Source: Physocladia obscura (Eukaryota > Chytridiomycota > Chytridiomycetes > Chytridiales > Chytriomycetaceae). Taken from it: a stretch of DNA of 18,642 nucleotides. The number at the start of each line of letters is the position of its first letter. Position 1 is the stretch's first letter. The notes beneath the pieces are model-generated. The model did no database searches and was not told the origin of the DNA. It saw nothing but the letters and a program-made list of their open reading frames with translations. The stretch covers positions 1 through 18,642 of the forward strand of contig JADGJH010000436.1 in the NCBI GenBank assembly GCA_027596945.1. Reading direction: 5' to 3'. This document shows positions 1 through 7,906 of the stretch, piece after piece. Made by a program: the position numbers and the translations under genes.

Positions 1-18
1 ACACAAAGAATGGATGGA

Positions 19-710
19 TTATTTTATTTGGCAGTGAATTATTCCAGACTGTTGCCACTGGTCATGGAATTTTAACAATGTCTCAGATATTGTTCCATTC
101 ATAAGATGTCTTATTGTTGTAATGGTGATTGGTGTTGAGAGTTTAGTCAGTGACAGTGGACAAACAACCCACTTACCACATTCATTCTTGTACACCAGGA
201 CTACTGCCTCGTTTGTTGTAAGTACCCCATCTGTTGGTCCATCATTCAAATCCAGCTTGAAGCCTTGTTTTTCTGCATCCCATCTGTGCAATTCTATCTG
301 TGACATATTTCTTTCAATAATTTGAGTCTTGCATCTTGTTTCAAAGTGACTCTGCATTGCATTTCTTGAAATCACCTTTTGTTGACACAGAAAGCACTTG
401 TGTTTCTTCTAGTCGCAATCTTCACCGTGTTCATCGAGATTCCATTTGAGTACCTTGAACTTGCAGTTTTCATTAGTACAAGCTCCAAAAACGGTGTCAA
501 TATAACTTGCAGCTGTTTATTATGAAATAATGATTCAGTCTTACATTGCAGGCAATTTTGGCCCAATTGATGGCGGCATTTGATACAAACAAAGTGTGGA
601 TTTGACCCATTTGCACATTGGATAATTGGAAAATTGATGTTTTCAAGACAGACACAACAGGCCAGGTCAGATTGTTTTAAGTTCATTGAGTAGTTTACTA
701 CTGGTTCCAT
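19..710 (-). pseudogene. SIAH-like RING/TRAF-type zinc-finger protein, frameshifted
   Basis: Starting at the ATG at 710-708, residues 18-56 form a C3HC4 RING: C18-x2-C21-x10-C32-x6-H39-x2-C42-x2-C45-x7-C53-x2-C56. Spacing and flanks (PIIQC, then CIKCRHQL) resemble SIAH E3 ubiquitin ligases. After a run of five A (plus strand 487-491) coding continues in another frame, with a second cysteine/histidine cluster (ACTNENCKFKVLKWNLDEHG, then KHKCFLC and HFETRC), the order expected for SIAH/TRAF zinc fingers. A TAG at 409-411 interrupts this second part. The last segment, including LHRWDAEKQGFKLDLNDG, runs to a TAA at 19-21. A one-base change in the homopolymer would rejoin the two parts, so either decay or a sequencing error is possible. 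The expected role is ubiquitin ligation. SIAH likeness is good; function is unproven. Confidence 0.6.
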
Positions 711-775
711 TTTATAATATAATCAAAAGATTTTAAGTTTAGAGAAATTCCACAAAAATGTAATTTATAGACCAA

Positions 776-1099
776 TCAAAATTCACCATTTTTTACAACA
801 GTTGCAATTTTTTGTCCCAACTCATTGTTTTCTTTTCTGGAAATCAGTCACAGATTCCAGTGAGCATTGATATTCTTGAAGTCATCATCTGTTATGTGCT
901 GGCTTCTTGGTTTGATGTGGTCTATCTCATATCCTCTTGGTACCAATCCATCTGGAATACCAAGATGCTCCAACAGCTCTCGTCTCTTGACAAAAGTATG
1001 CTTCAAACTAAAGTCATCAGAACAGCCCTTTCAAATAATGTAGTTGATTACTCAAACAGCTTCTATTCTCTTTTGTTTGAGCTCATCTTTTAAGTCTCG
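776..1099 (-). pseudogene. HNH-type endonuclease domain, interrupted by TGA codons
   Basis: This lies in the same reading frame as the helicase upstream, directly after a TAG at 1100-1102. Read through stops, it contains FVKRRELLEHLGIPDGLVP, then RGYEIDHIKPRS, then DDDFKNINAHWNL and SRKENNELGQK. GYEIDHIKPRS followed about 15 residues later by N-x3-H-W-N-L and a KEN box is a typical HNH/McrA-like metal-finger arrangement, with D-H as the catalytic core. TGA codons interrupt at 1052-1054, 1031-1033 and 848-850, and the frame closes with TGA at 776-778. It may be the C-terminal domain of the polymerase-helicase protein, or a separate gene if the TAG is a true stop; no good ATG marks a separate start. 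The HNH signature is clear. Activity is unlikely unless the TGAs are translated. Confidence 0.6.
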
Positions 1100-2226
1100 C
1101 TATCTCTTCTTCTTCTGTTTAATCTTGTCAAAGTCAGTCTCCTTTGTTACTTTGTGTTTTAATCCATTGTCAACCACATTTACATATTCTTTTTTAGTTG
1201 TTTGACTTATTGCAGTGTACCACATATTGTCTTCCATTCTGTTTCACTCGTGTATTGTAAAAGGCTCTTGTATCAAATCCCCTTGCATCTTGTGGACAGT
1301 GGAACTATAATTCACTCTAAAGTATAGCTGGAACTGCTCATTATTAATCTCTATTGTCTCCTTTGTTAAAGTATCTTCCAGTAATATCAGTGGCTCAATC
1401 TTTCAAACTGAATATGTTGCACAATTTACAATTTTGAGAGACTTGTAGTTTCTATGTGCAATAACAGGAGTACCAATCATCAATAACACCTGCTGTGAAT
1501 TTGGGTCATCTTTATTTGCTTCTATTTTAATCATTTTCTTCTTCTTTAGTTTATCTTGTTGCATCATGATTTCATTGACTTGTTTATGTTTTTCATTTGT
1601 ATAAGATAGATTAACTCTTGTAAATGCATGCTTATTGTCAAATTCACTTGGTTTCAACCAGTGAACCTTGTCAAACAGCTTGGAAACTGTGTCATCTGAC
1701 CTGTGATTAACAAGTAACTCTGTCATACTATTTTCAACAATCTCTTTCAGTGCTGTAGAGTCCATATACTTTGGTCTTGGCCTTTCAAACCCTCCAAGCT
1801 GTTTGTAGTCACCAACCAATACAAACTTCATGTGGAATGCAGTTTAACGTAATAAAAGACTTTGTATGCACAGGATTTCAACATGCTAACTTCATCAATG
1901 AAAATATATTTATACTTCATTGCTGCTTTCAATGCTTCTCTGAAATTGCATTTACCATCATTATCAATGTGAAAAAAGTGATGTACAGTCTGTCCTTGAA
2001 TCAAACGTGCTGCTTTATTTGTACTTGCCAAGAGAATATAGGTATCTTTATCTAAGAGTTTGGTTGTTTCTTTTAGTTCTGTCAATTTACCCATACCTGC
2101 AAGCCCAGTAATGAGTCTTCCTTGTAATCTTTCTTCAGTTTGATAAAATAATTCCTCTCTTAACTCAAAAGCATAATTACTATGAAACAAATCTTTAACT
2201 TCATACTTGTCTGGAAGCTTTTCTAA
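1100..2226 (-). pseudogene. Pif1-like superfamily 1 DNA helicase domain, frameshifted
   Basis: The SF1B motifs appear in order. Walker A is GLAGMGKLTEL, with Leu where Ser/Thr should bind Mg2+. They continue with LASTNKAARLIQGQTVHHFF (motif Ia), YIFIDEVSML (Walker B), FVLVGDYKQL (motif III), LLVNHRSDD (motif IV), VIAHRNYK, and finally YSSTVHKMQGDLI (motif V) with WYTAISQTTKKEYVNV (motif VI). The frame changes once near 1830, between motifs II and III. TGA codons occur at 1403-1405 and 1244-1246; the second falls in FTIHE-stop-NRM, where relatives usually have Trp. The upstream polymerase-like segment is in the same frame, separated by one TGA (2227-2229). The family's role is ATP-driven 5'-3' DNA unwinding. 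The Walker A change alone would be expected to cripple ATP hydrolysis. Confidence 0.75.
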
Positions 2227-4454
2227 TCAATAATTTCCAATCTCTGGCTCACAATCAACCTCATTACCATCCTCAACAATAACACTGTCTGTTTTTAATC
2301 GAACAATTGTTCCAGCCATTTTCATTGCTAGTTTATATAACATCATGTTTCCATTGTCAATAATCTGCCAGTAAATCGGAATCAGATTTTGATGTTTCAT
2401 TTTCTCTGATTTAATTTTGACATGATATAATTTCAAGTCTTCTGCAATACATGAATACCCTGCATTTTTGTTCGAGAAGTAATATTGAGCAACATTGTTG
2501 AAACTCATTGTAAATTTGTCTGTTTGTTTTCTATCATATTTTTTATTGAGACAGCCTACAAAGCAGTTTACCATAATTTTACCATTATCATTGCCACACT
2601 TTTTATAAATCCTTTTTACAAAATCATTAAAGTAATCAGGTTTTAATGTTTTGCTTGGAATCAGTTTGTAAACAATCTTCATGGCCACTCCCAGTTCTAG
2701 ACATTCAGCAATAATATGACGAGGATACCATCTTGTTCCTCTCAATGGAAAGGTGTTTTCTGTCTCTACATAATACCACCCTGTTTTCAGTTTACCAGAA
2801 TATAGCCTGATTTCATCAAAGATATTAAATACGCACCATGGTTCTGTGTTTTTAACACTTAAACAAGCTGAATGACACTTTTGAATATTGTAAGCCTTCA
2901 AATTGGCATCTGGAGAAGGCTCATAGAATGTCTCAGCAATGGGGCCTTTCACCCAGTGTAAGAACACCTTGTGAGTGTTCTTTTTAAAGGTACTTTCTAT
3001 TTTATCATCCTGCTTATAAATCTCAAAGGCTTCACATGCTAAAGATATAAGATTTTGATTTCTAAATGGTATTGAGAGAGATTTTGAAGCAGCCAGAGCT
3101 TGTTCATAATGTTTATTCACTTCAATTATCACATTATTCCTGTATTCTATTCTGACAATGTATCCACCATGACTCTTGGTCTTGTAAATTGTTTCCTCTT
3201 TTCTTGCTAAAAAGATGACAAGCTCTTTCAAATCATTTTTGTTGGTGTAGACAACTTTATAATTTTCCAGTAAAAGAATACTTTCATATGGAACATTCAA
3301 TAGAGTATGCACTTCCCCATCAAATGAATTCTTTGATTTCACTTTAGTTTTGAAAACTAGATTGTCATTGGAGCCTTTCAATTTCTCAGAGGCAACAATC
3401 GACTTTCTCATTTCCTTATCCAATACTGGATACATGTGATTGTTTGCTACTAAAAATATTAAGGCTGGTGCATGATGATTTCTATTTTGAGGAATAAATT
3501 GACTGAATGTTTCCATATCCATATTGAGTGCATACAAGCTAATACCAAATTGATGACAGAATACTTTAACTTGCTTTGTCAAAACACCGGAATCAGCGTG
3601 TGTTTCTTCAAAGATGGACAGAAGTACTTCATGGGTTAATGTTTTGAAGTGACTTGAATATGCATTCATCAAGAATTGGTAAATGCAGTTGCTATTGGTT
3701 TTCAAATTTGGTTCAATATTTAAGGAATAATATGACAATACAGCTCCATACATTCTTTGTTCTTCAAGTGGTACATGCCAGTATGGAACAGGTTGAGTTG
3801 GTAGTTAATCTCTAAAATCTCACAGTTGTAAGGCTGCCTCTGAGCATACTCTTTTGTCAGAGTGTCAAGGTGTTGTTCAATCAAATGGTCCTGAATATCT
3901 CAAATGATTCCAGTCTTGCTAGTCTCATAATCATAATCTCCATAATGAATCACGTACTTGAATTTGTAATTCACAATTACTCTCTGTGAGAAGAGAGTTG
4001 GAAGATAATACAATGAATATTCAATGTGCCTTTCTTTTTGAATATCAAATGGAATATATAGTCTCTTTCTTTTCATTAAAACTTCCTTTCATTGCTCCTT
4101 TCTTGATGATTCAGGTGAATCTGGCCTCTTTCTCTTCAAAACATTATGAACAACTTCCGTACCCCCGTTTTGAAGTTGCTTCACTGTCTTGTCAGTTTTC
4201 TTGATGAATGTGTTGTCCAACTTTAGATTATAGTTTCCAATAATTGTTGCTTTATTGTTCCGAATGAGATTGGCAATGTGTGATTGCAACATCTTGTGTT
4301 CCTTTTTGTTACAAGGAAGCTTCAATTGATTTACAACAGTTCTACTTCTCCTCTTACAAGGGATGAACAGCCCTTTGTAAGTCAGGGCATAATTATTTGG
4401 CTCAAACAGCTGAATACTTTGGTAGAAAGGACGTATGCTTTCCAATGAGAACAT
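2227..4454 (-). pseudogene. Degenerate family-B DNA polymerase-like protein with an unknown N-terminus, joined in frame to the helicase
   Basis: The ATG at 4454-4452 opens a basic N-terminal segment (FIPCKRRSRTVVNQLKLPC; KRKRPDSPESSRKEQ) that I do not recognise. The frame passes TGA codons at 4089-4091 and 3900-3902, then shifts near 3800. From 3753 to 2230 lies an uninterrupted 508-codon stretch. Its C-terminal half resembles a PolB palm: NIFDEIRLYSGKLKTGWYYV (around 2765-2825) for motif A, KIMVNCFVGCLNKKYD (2533-2580) for motif B, and VRLKTDSVIVED (around 2268-2303) for motif C. In motif C, Lys replaces the first Asp of the canonical DTDS, so one metal ligand is missing and polymerisation is doubtful. 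A TGA at 2227-2229 separates it from the helicase. The polymerase-like call rests on motif order and my recollection of such palm-helicase fusions. Confidence 0.5.
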
Positions 4455-4664
4455 GTTTAGTATTATAAAATAAAATAAGTTTTCAAAAAAAATTCAGTTT
4501 TTTTTTTAGGATTAGTTGGCAAAAAAGTCTGGCTACTTTTCTGGAATTTCCAAAATCCTAACTCAAGTTGTGATACATTTGCGAAATAGATGAGAGAACT
4601 CCCACAATGATACATGTCCATCAAGTGCACAAGTTCACATCCACCAGATTGGAACTTCGAAAAC

Positions 4665-4700
4665 ATTTTGTCTAATTTTTTGGAAAAAATTAGACAAAAT
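4665..4700. repeat. Perfect 17-bp inverted repeat
   Basis: The arm ATTTTGTCTAATTTTTT (4665-4681) is followed by a 2-base spacer (GG) and its exact reverse complement (4684-4700). The core TTTTGTCT...AGACAAAA recurs in the two smaller hairpins downstream. Confidence 0.9.
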
Positions 4701-4810
4701 TTCAATTTGCTATTTCGCATTTGTACAAGTGTCGTTTTATTAAACCAAAGCAAGACAAAACACCACTACTTTGTCGCCATATCACCAAATAAAAACTTGT
4801 TTTCGCAATT

Positions 4811-4835
4811 TTTTGTCTGACGATTAGACAAAAAG
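4811..4835. repeat. Hairpin with TTTTTGTCT/AGACAAAAA arms, copy 1
   Basis: Nine-base arms TTTTTGTCT and AGACAAAAA surround the loop GACGATT. An almost identical unit with the same loop lies at 4868-4890. Confidence 0.85.
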
Positions 4836-4867
4836 TTCAGTTGGCAGGAATTTTTGTCCAAGTGTGA

Positions 4868-4890
4868 TTTTGTCTGACGATTAGACAAAA
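4868..4890. repeat. Hairpin with TTTTGTCT/AGACAAAA arms, copy 2
   Basis: Eight-base arms with the same 7-base loop (GACGATT) as the copy at 4811-4835. Conservation of the loop shows duplication rather than chance complementarity. Confidence 0.85.
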
Positions 4891-4913
4891 TGTATTCTTG
4901 GACATTTGAGAAC

Positions 4914-5241
4914 AAAAAGTAGAGCTGGCCGGACTTTTTGGGTTAAACACGCAATGTTTGACAATACCTTTTAAAAAGTACAGCTGGCCGGACTTTTTGG
5001 AAGTGCATGCCAGAATTTTTGTTCTAAATATAGCCAGAAAATCCAAAATGTTGGACTTTTTGAAAGTCAAAATCCTAACAATATGCCACTTGACTCAAGT
5101 CGTGATGCCTTGCGAAATGGATGAGAGGAGTACTCAATCTCAAAATCTGTTAAAAAGGGATATAGTTCCACTGACGTAAACATCAACAGAAGAAATATGC
5201 AAAGTCATAACATAAGAAGTACAGTTGGCCGGACTTTTTGG
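4914..5241 (+). repeat. Dispersed repeat with consensus AGCTGGCCGGACTTTTTGG
   Basis: Three strong copies lie at 4914-4941, 4974-5000 and 5216-5241. Each starts with an A-rich AAGTA and carries AG-C/T-TGGCCGGACTTTTTGG. Weaker relatives are at 4831-4852 (AAAAAGTTCAGTTGGCAGGA) and 5052-5061 (TTGGACTTTTTG). Spacing is irregular, so this is not a simple tandem array. The GGCC-centred core contrasts with the AT-rich surroundings. Confidence 0.8.
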
Positions 5242-6221
5242 ATAAGCACAAAAACCATCCGAACTCTGGAACAATGTTGTGTAGGGAAAAGTCTTAATTT
5301 TCACTTTTATTACGAACCCTTAAAAGCAAAACGTCATTACTTCTGTCACAACCACCAAACCCAAGGAGCCACTTTCATTCATCAGTATCACATTCGGTCA
5401 ATACAGTTTTCCAAATCAAAAACAAATTCGCTAATTCGTTGACATCAAGGTTGCACTTTTCGTGGTCTGCAATACCAAGTACGGGAAACAGACTTGGTTC
5501 AAGTTGTTGCTCAAGAACGGATTTCATGAGCAGATACTGTATAATGTAGTAATTTCACGCCCAGGTAAGTACATTTGTTTGCTGGTGGACTGATTCGAGA
5601 GAGTTGTGATTGGGTTGACAAAGGTCTTTTGAAAGTCGACGAACTTGTGCTTCAGCTTCATCTAATCCGTTGGTCCAAGGATAGTCTCCCAGCGGTTTCA
5701 GTCATGATTTGGCTTTTCGTATGCAATGTAGAAGTCAGGGTTGTGTTTGGCGTCAAAATCGAGAAGCTGCTGTTTGACAGTTGCCCATGCAGGGTTCGGA
5801 GGGTCAATGTCAATACGATTCTCTCCAAGTCGTCGGCGAATGCTGAGGATTTCCTGCTCCAAAAATCGTGATTAGATAAACCAGTGAGAAAACAAAATCA
5901 AGCAAACCTTTGTTTCCAAATCCATAACACAAAACTCCCGAATCAACATCTCATCTGCATGGCTTACACCGCGCGCGTCATACTCAGTGTCATGCCCTGC
6001 TATTTTTGCGTGTAACAAGTCCACTGAATCCCCCAATGTGTTCATAAGGAAGTCCACAATTGACACAGTCGAATCTGCTCGGTTTTTGCGAGTCTGGTTG
6101 TGCTTTCTCAACGATGCGTAAAAGGCATCAGTGCCATTATAGCGACGAACTGCCGCCATTTGTTTCTCGGAACCATTATTCTGACAGTTTTGGAAAGAGT
6201 TTGATTAGTAAATCATCAAAG

Positions 6222-6480
6222 AAAGAGAACACGACCCGGCTGAGGGTCGTGTTTAAGGATGGGGGCATCTCGGCGGGAAGAAGGGGGTGAATTTGAACTT
6301 ACTTTTGGGTTGTTCTGTTGAGGCGGTGGTGCACATAAAAAAGAAAAAAAGAAAAATTACTGGTTAGTAATTTGAAACAAAAGGCAAAAGAGAGAGAACA
6401 CGACCCGGCTGAGGGTCGTGTTTAAAGGGGGCATCTCGGCTGGAAGAACGGGGTGAATTTGACACTTACTTTTGGGTTAC
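6222..6480. repeat. Tandem duplication of about 90 bp carrying a hairpin and a splice donor
   Basis: Two copies (about 6222-6310 and 6391-6478) share GAGAACACGACCCGGCTGAG, GGGGGCATCTCGGC-T/G-GG, GGGGTGAATTTGA and ACTTACTTTTGGGTT. On the minus strand the last item reads AACCCAAAA then GTAAGT: a splice donor with the final exon bases NPK. The left copy therefore creates a 12-nt exon (6314-6303). Each copy contains a perfect 9-bp stem ACACGACCC/GGGTCGTGT with loop GGCTGA, at 6229-6252 and 6398-6421. Confidence 0.85.
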
Positions 6481-7062
6481 CATGCAAATTGTTTTTGAGG
6501 AATTCACACCCGAAGTCAAAGTACAAGAACTTGTCCAACGTATTGTTGTACGATGCAGTCTCGCAACCAAGTACTGTATGATATGAGCAATTGAAGCCAA
6601 TAACCGTTTCGTCCGTAAGTTTGATAGAGAAACCACCACATGAGTACCCATCATTTGAAGCTTGGATTCCGCGATTCTGATTGATAATTTTTTGCTTCCC
6701 AAGGGTGACGTTTTCAGGGATGGCAACTTTTTTTTATCAATCAATCAGCTTTGCCAGATTCTCAGAAATTAATATTACCATGAAAGTGAATACCGGAGCG
6801 CACGTCGTCAGGGTCGTAATCAAATGAACAAGATTTCGGCTGCGTATGTTTTGGTTAACAAATTTTCTCCACGCGTGAACGAAAATTACCGAAATGTCCT
6901 CAAATGAAAAAACACATTCGATTCCCTCCATCCCTGGGGTTGTACGCCTCTGCTTAACGCTAGTCGACTCAACGTCATCTATTGCTCCCTGTTTTTGAAA
7001 GAGTTTTTTAAAGAGGACGAAAAAAGAGAGCGAGCTTTTAAAGGAAACAGAATGGTCCCGTG

Positions 7063-7080
7063 AATTGAATTAATTCAATT
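7063..7080. repeat. 18-bp perfect palindrome
   Basis: AATTGAATTAATTCAATT equals its own reverse complement. It lies in the predicted second intron of the minus-strand gene, close to the splice donor of the 10-nt exon. AT-rich, so chance is plausible. Confidence 0.7.
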
Positions 7081-7740
7081 TCATACCTCTGCATTGCTAT
7101 TTTGAGACTATTGGTGGGAGTTAGTAAGGGTAGTCAAAGAAAGAAATATACTCACAGGATTAGGAGTCTGAGAGAAAATTTCGTAATCAAAAGTGCTCCA
7201 TCATCATCCAGTTCAGGTGTGGCATGGTGATATTCTCCATCTTCTGAATCACTAATTTCAGCATCCCATAACACTGATAAAGTATTAGGCACAGCTGCGA
7301 TTATAATCAATGACTCTTGGGTATTTGGCACTATAGATTCGTCGCTGTCTGAATCGATGATAATCCGCGCGTTTTTGACAGAAGTCCGAATTGGTGGAGA
7401 CGAAGAAAATTCGCGCATCTCTTTCGAAGCAGATAACAAGTTGTGTGTAAGTAGGCCAGAATCGACGGGCAGGGAACGACGACGCATCTCGTGTGCGGTC
7501 TCTGTGTGAGTCATCGCTTCTACAACGCTTGGCTCTACGACGGCCGCCGTGGAAGGTTCAGAATGCGAGCGCGCACGGGCTTCTAGTGGAGCTGTTTGTC
7601 GTTGTTTGTGCGCAAGGCGATGCTTTGTCGAGTATGTTATGGGGTGTTTCATGGTCCGACCAACCTATTTTCAGACCACACAATACTCATTTCATTCAAA
7701 CAAACACAACATTTTCAGCGACTATTTTCACCAGCATAAA

Positions 7741-7906
7741 TCACAATACCACTCACTATAATTGAGTGAACAATCCCAAAGTCGAGTTGATTCATCACAA
7801 CAATGAGTTTTCTTAGTGAGCACTCTCACTTAAATCAAACACAAAACCCATCACTATCAATGAGTGAACAATCCCCACACTATTCAAAGTTGAGTTGATT
7901 TGTCAC
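7741..7906. repeat. Imperfect tandem repeat with TGAGTGAACAATCCC core
   Basis: Copies at 7741-7798 and 7837-7906 share CACTATAATTGAGTGAACAATCCC-like sequence (second copy CACTATCAATGAGTGAACAA) followed by AAAGT-C/T-GAGTTGATT and TCAC. Small hairpins sit in and between them: CACTCA/TGAGTG (7750-7768) and AGTGAG/CTCACT (7815-7830). The repeats start about 90 bp upstream of the minus-strand gene's ATG (7652), so a promoter role is possible but unproven. Confidence 0.75.

Larger units (their letters stand above)
19..4454 (-). mobile_element. Decayed mobile or endogenous viral element (polymerase-like/Pif1/HNH plus SIAH-like RING)
   Basis: Two adjacent minus-strand reading frames make up this block: a long replication-type fusion (4454 down to 776) and a SIAH-like zinc-finger gene (710 down to 19). 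No introns are needed to read either one, unlike the intron-rich genes to the right. A degenerate PolB palm with a Pif1-like helicase and an HNH nuclease is the kind of gene content carried by large DNA viruses and self-replicating eukaryotic transposons; that assignment is an inference from domain content. Both frames are damaged by frameshifts and in-frame stops. I found no convincing terminal inverted repeats or target-site duplication, and the left edge may lie outside the window, so the element limits given are only those of the coding DNA. Confidence 0.65.
4455..5374. repeat. Gene-free repeat-rich spacer with diverged direct duplications
   Basis: No coding region is supportable here; the short open frames are repeat DNA. 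Two stretches recur in diverged form. AAAATCCTAAC followed by CTCAAGT-T/C-GTGAT and GCGAAAT-A/G-GATGAGA occurs at about 4552-4603 and again at 5069-5132. A second block, running from TTTTATTA through an ACTACTT/ATTACTT core to a CACC end, occurs at about 4734-4786 and 5304-5357. Together they suggest an old duplication of a unit of about 0.5 kb. The left part is very A/T-rich and lies just 5' of the element's long gene, so it could also hold that gene's promoter. Confidence 0.6.
5375..7652 (-). pseudogene. Unrecognised multi-exon gene with late frameshift and in-frame TGA
   Basis: Splice sites and frame continuity give these minus-strand exons: 7652-7156, 7096-7087 (10 nt), 6988-6890, 6839-6779, 6726-6470, 6314-6303 (12 nt), 6180-5908 and 5853-5375. 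Each join keeps the frame; for example HFH joins VAIPENVTLGK. The N-terminal region is Ser/Thr- and Arg-rich, then acidic (IIDSDSDES; ISDSEDGEY). The middle is cysteine-containing (NDGYSCGGFSIKL, GFNCSYHTVLGCE) and the C-terminal part is probably helical (YLLMKSVLEQQLEPSLF). I recognise no family. In the last exon a base is missing near 5698: PNHD runs into TGA, while the next frame continues KPLGDYPWTNGLDEAEAQV. A TGA at 5555-5557 then splits TWA from NYYIIQYLLMKS. A 36-nt intron (5572-5537) could remove that stop but would be unusually short. About 560 residues if intact. Pseudogene or assembly errors are equally possible. Confidence 0.55.

Noticed and set aside
812..1093. Plus-strand open frame of 93 codons
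   Set aside because: It is the antisense of the HNH segment, whose minus-strand translation has clear family motifs.
1..4520. Terminal inverted repeats of the element
   Set aside because: I compared the first bases of the window with the region upstream of 4454 and saw no convincing inverted match; the left end may lie outside the window.
4463..5442. Several short open frames on both strands
   Set aside because: They lie wholly in repeat DNA, share repeated peptides from the 19-mer repeat, and match no family.
5443..5564. Plus-strand frame ending in CCAG followed by GTAAGT, looking like an exon
   Set aside because: The minus strand of the same bases continues the multi-exon gene in frame (YLLMKSVLEQQLEPS and onward) and has exon partners; the plus-strand stretch has no start and no second exon.
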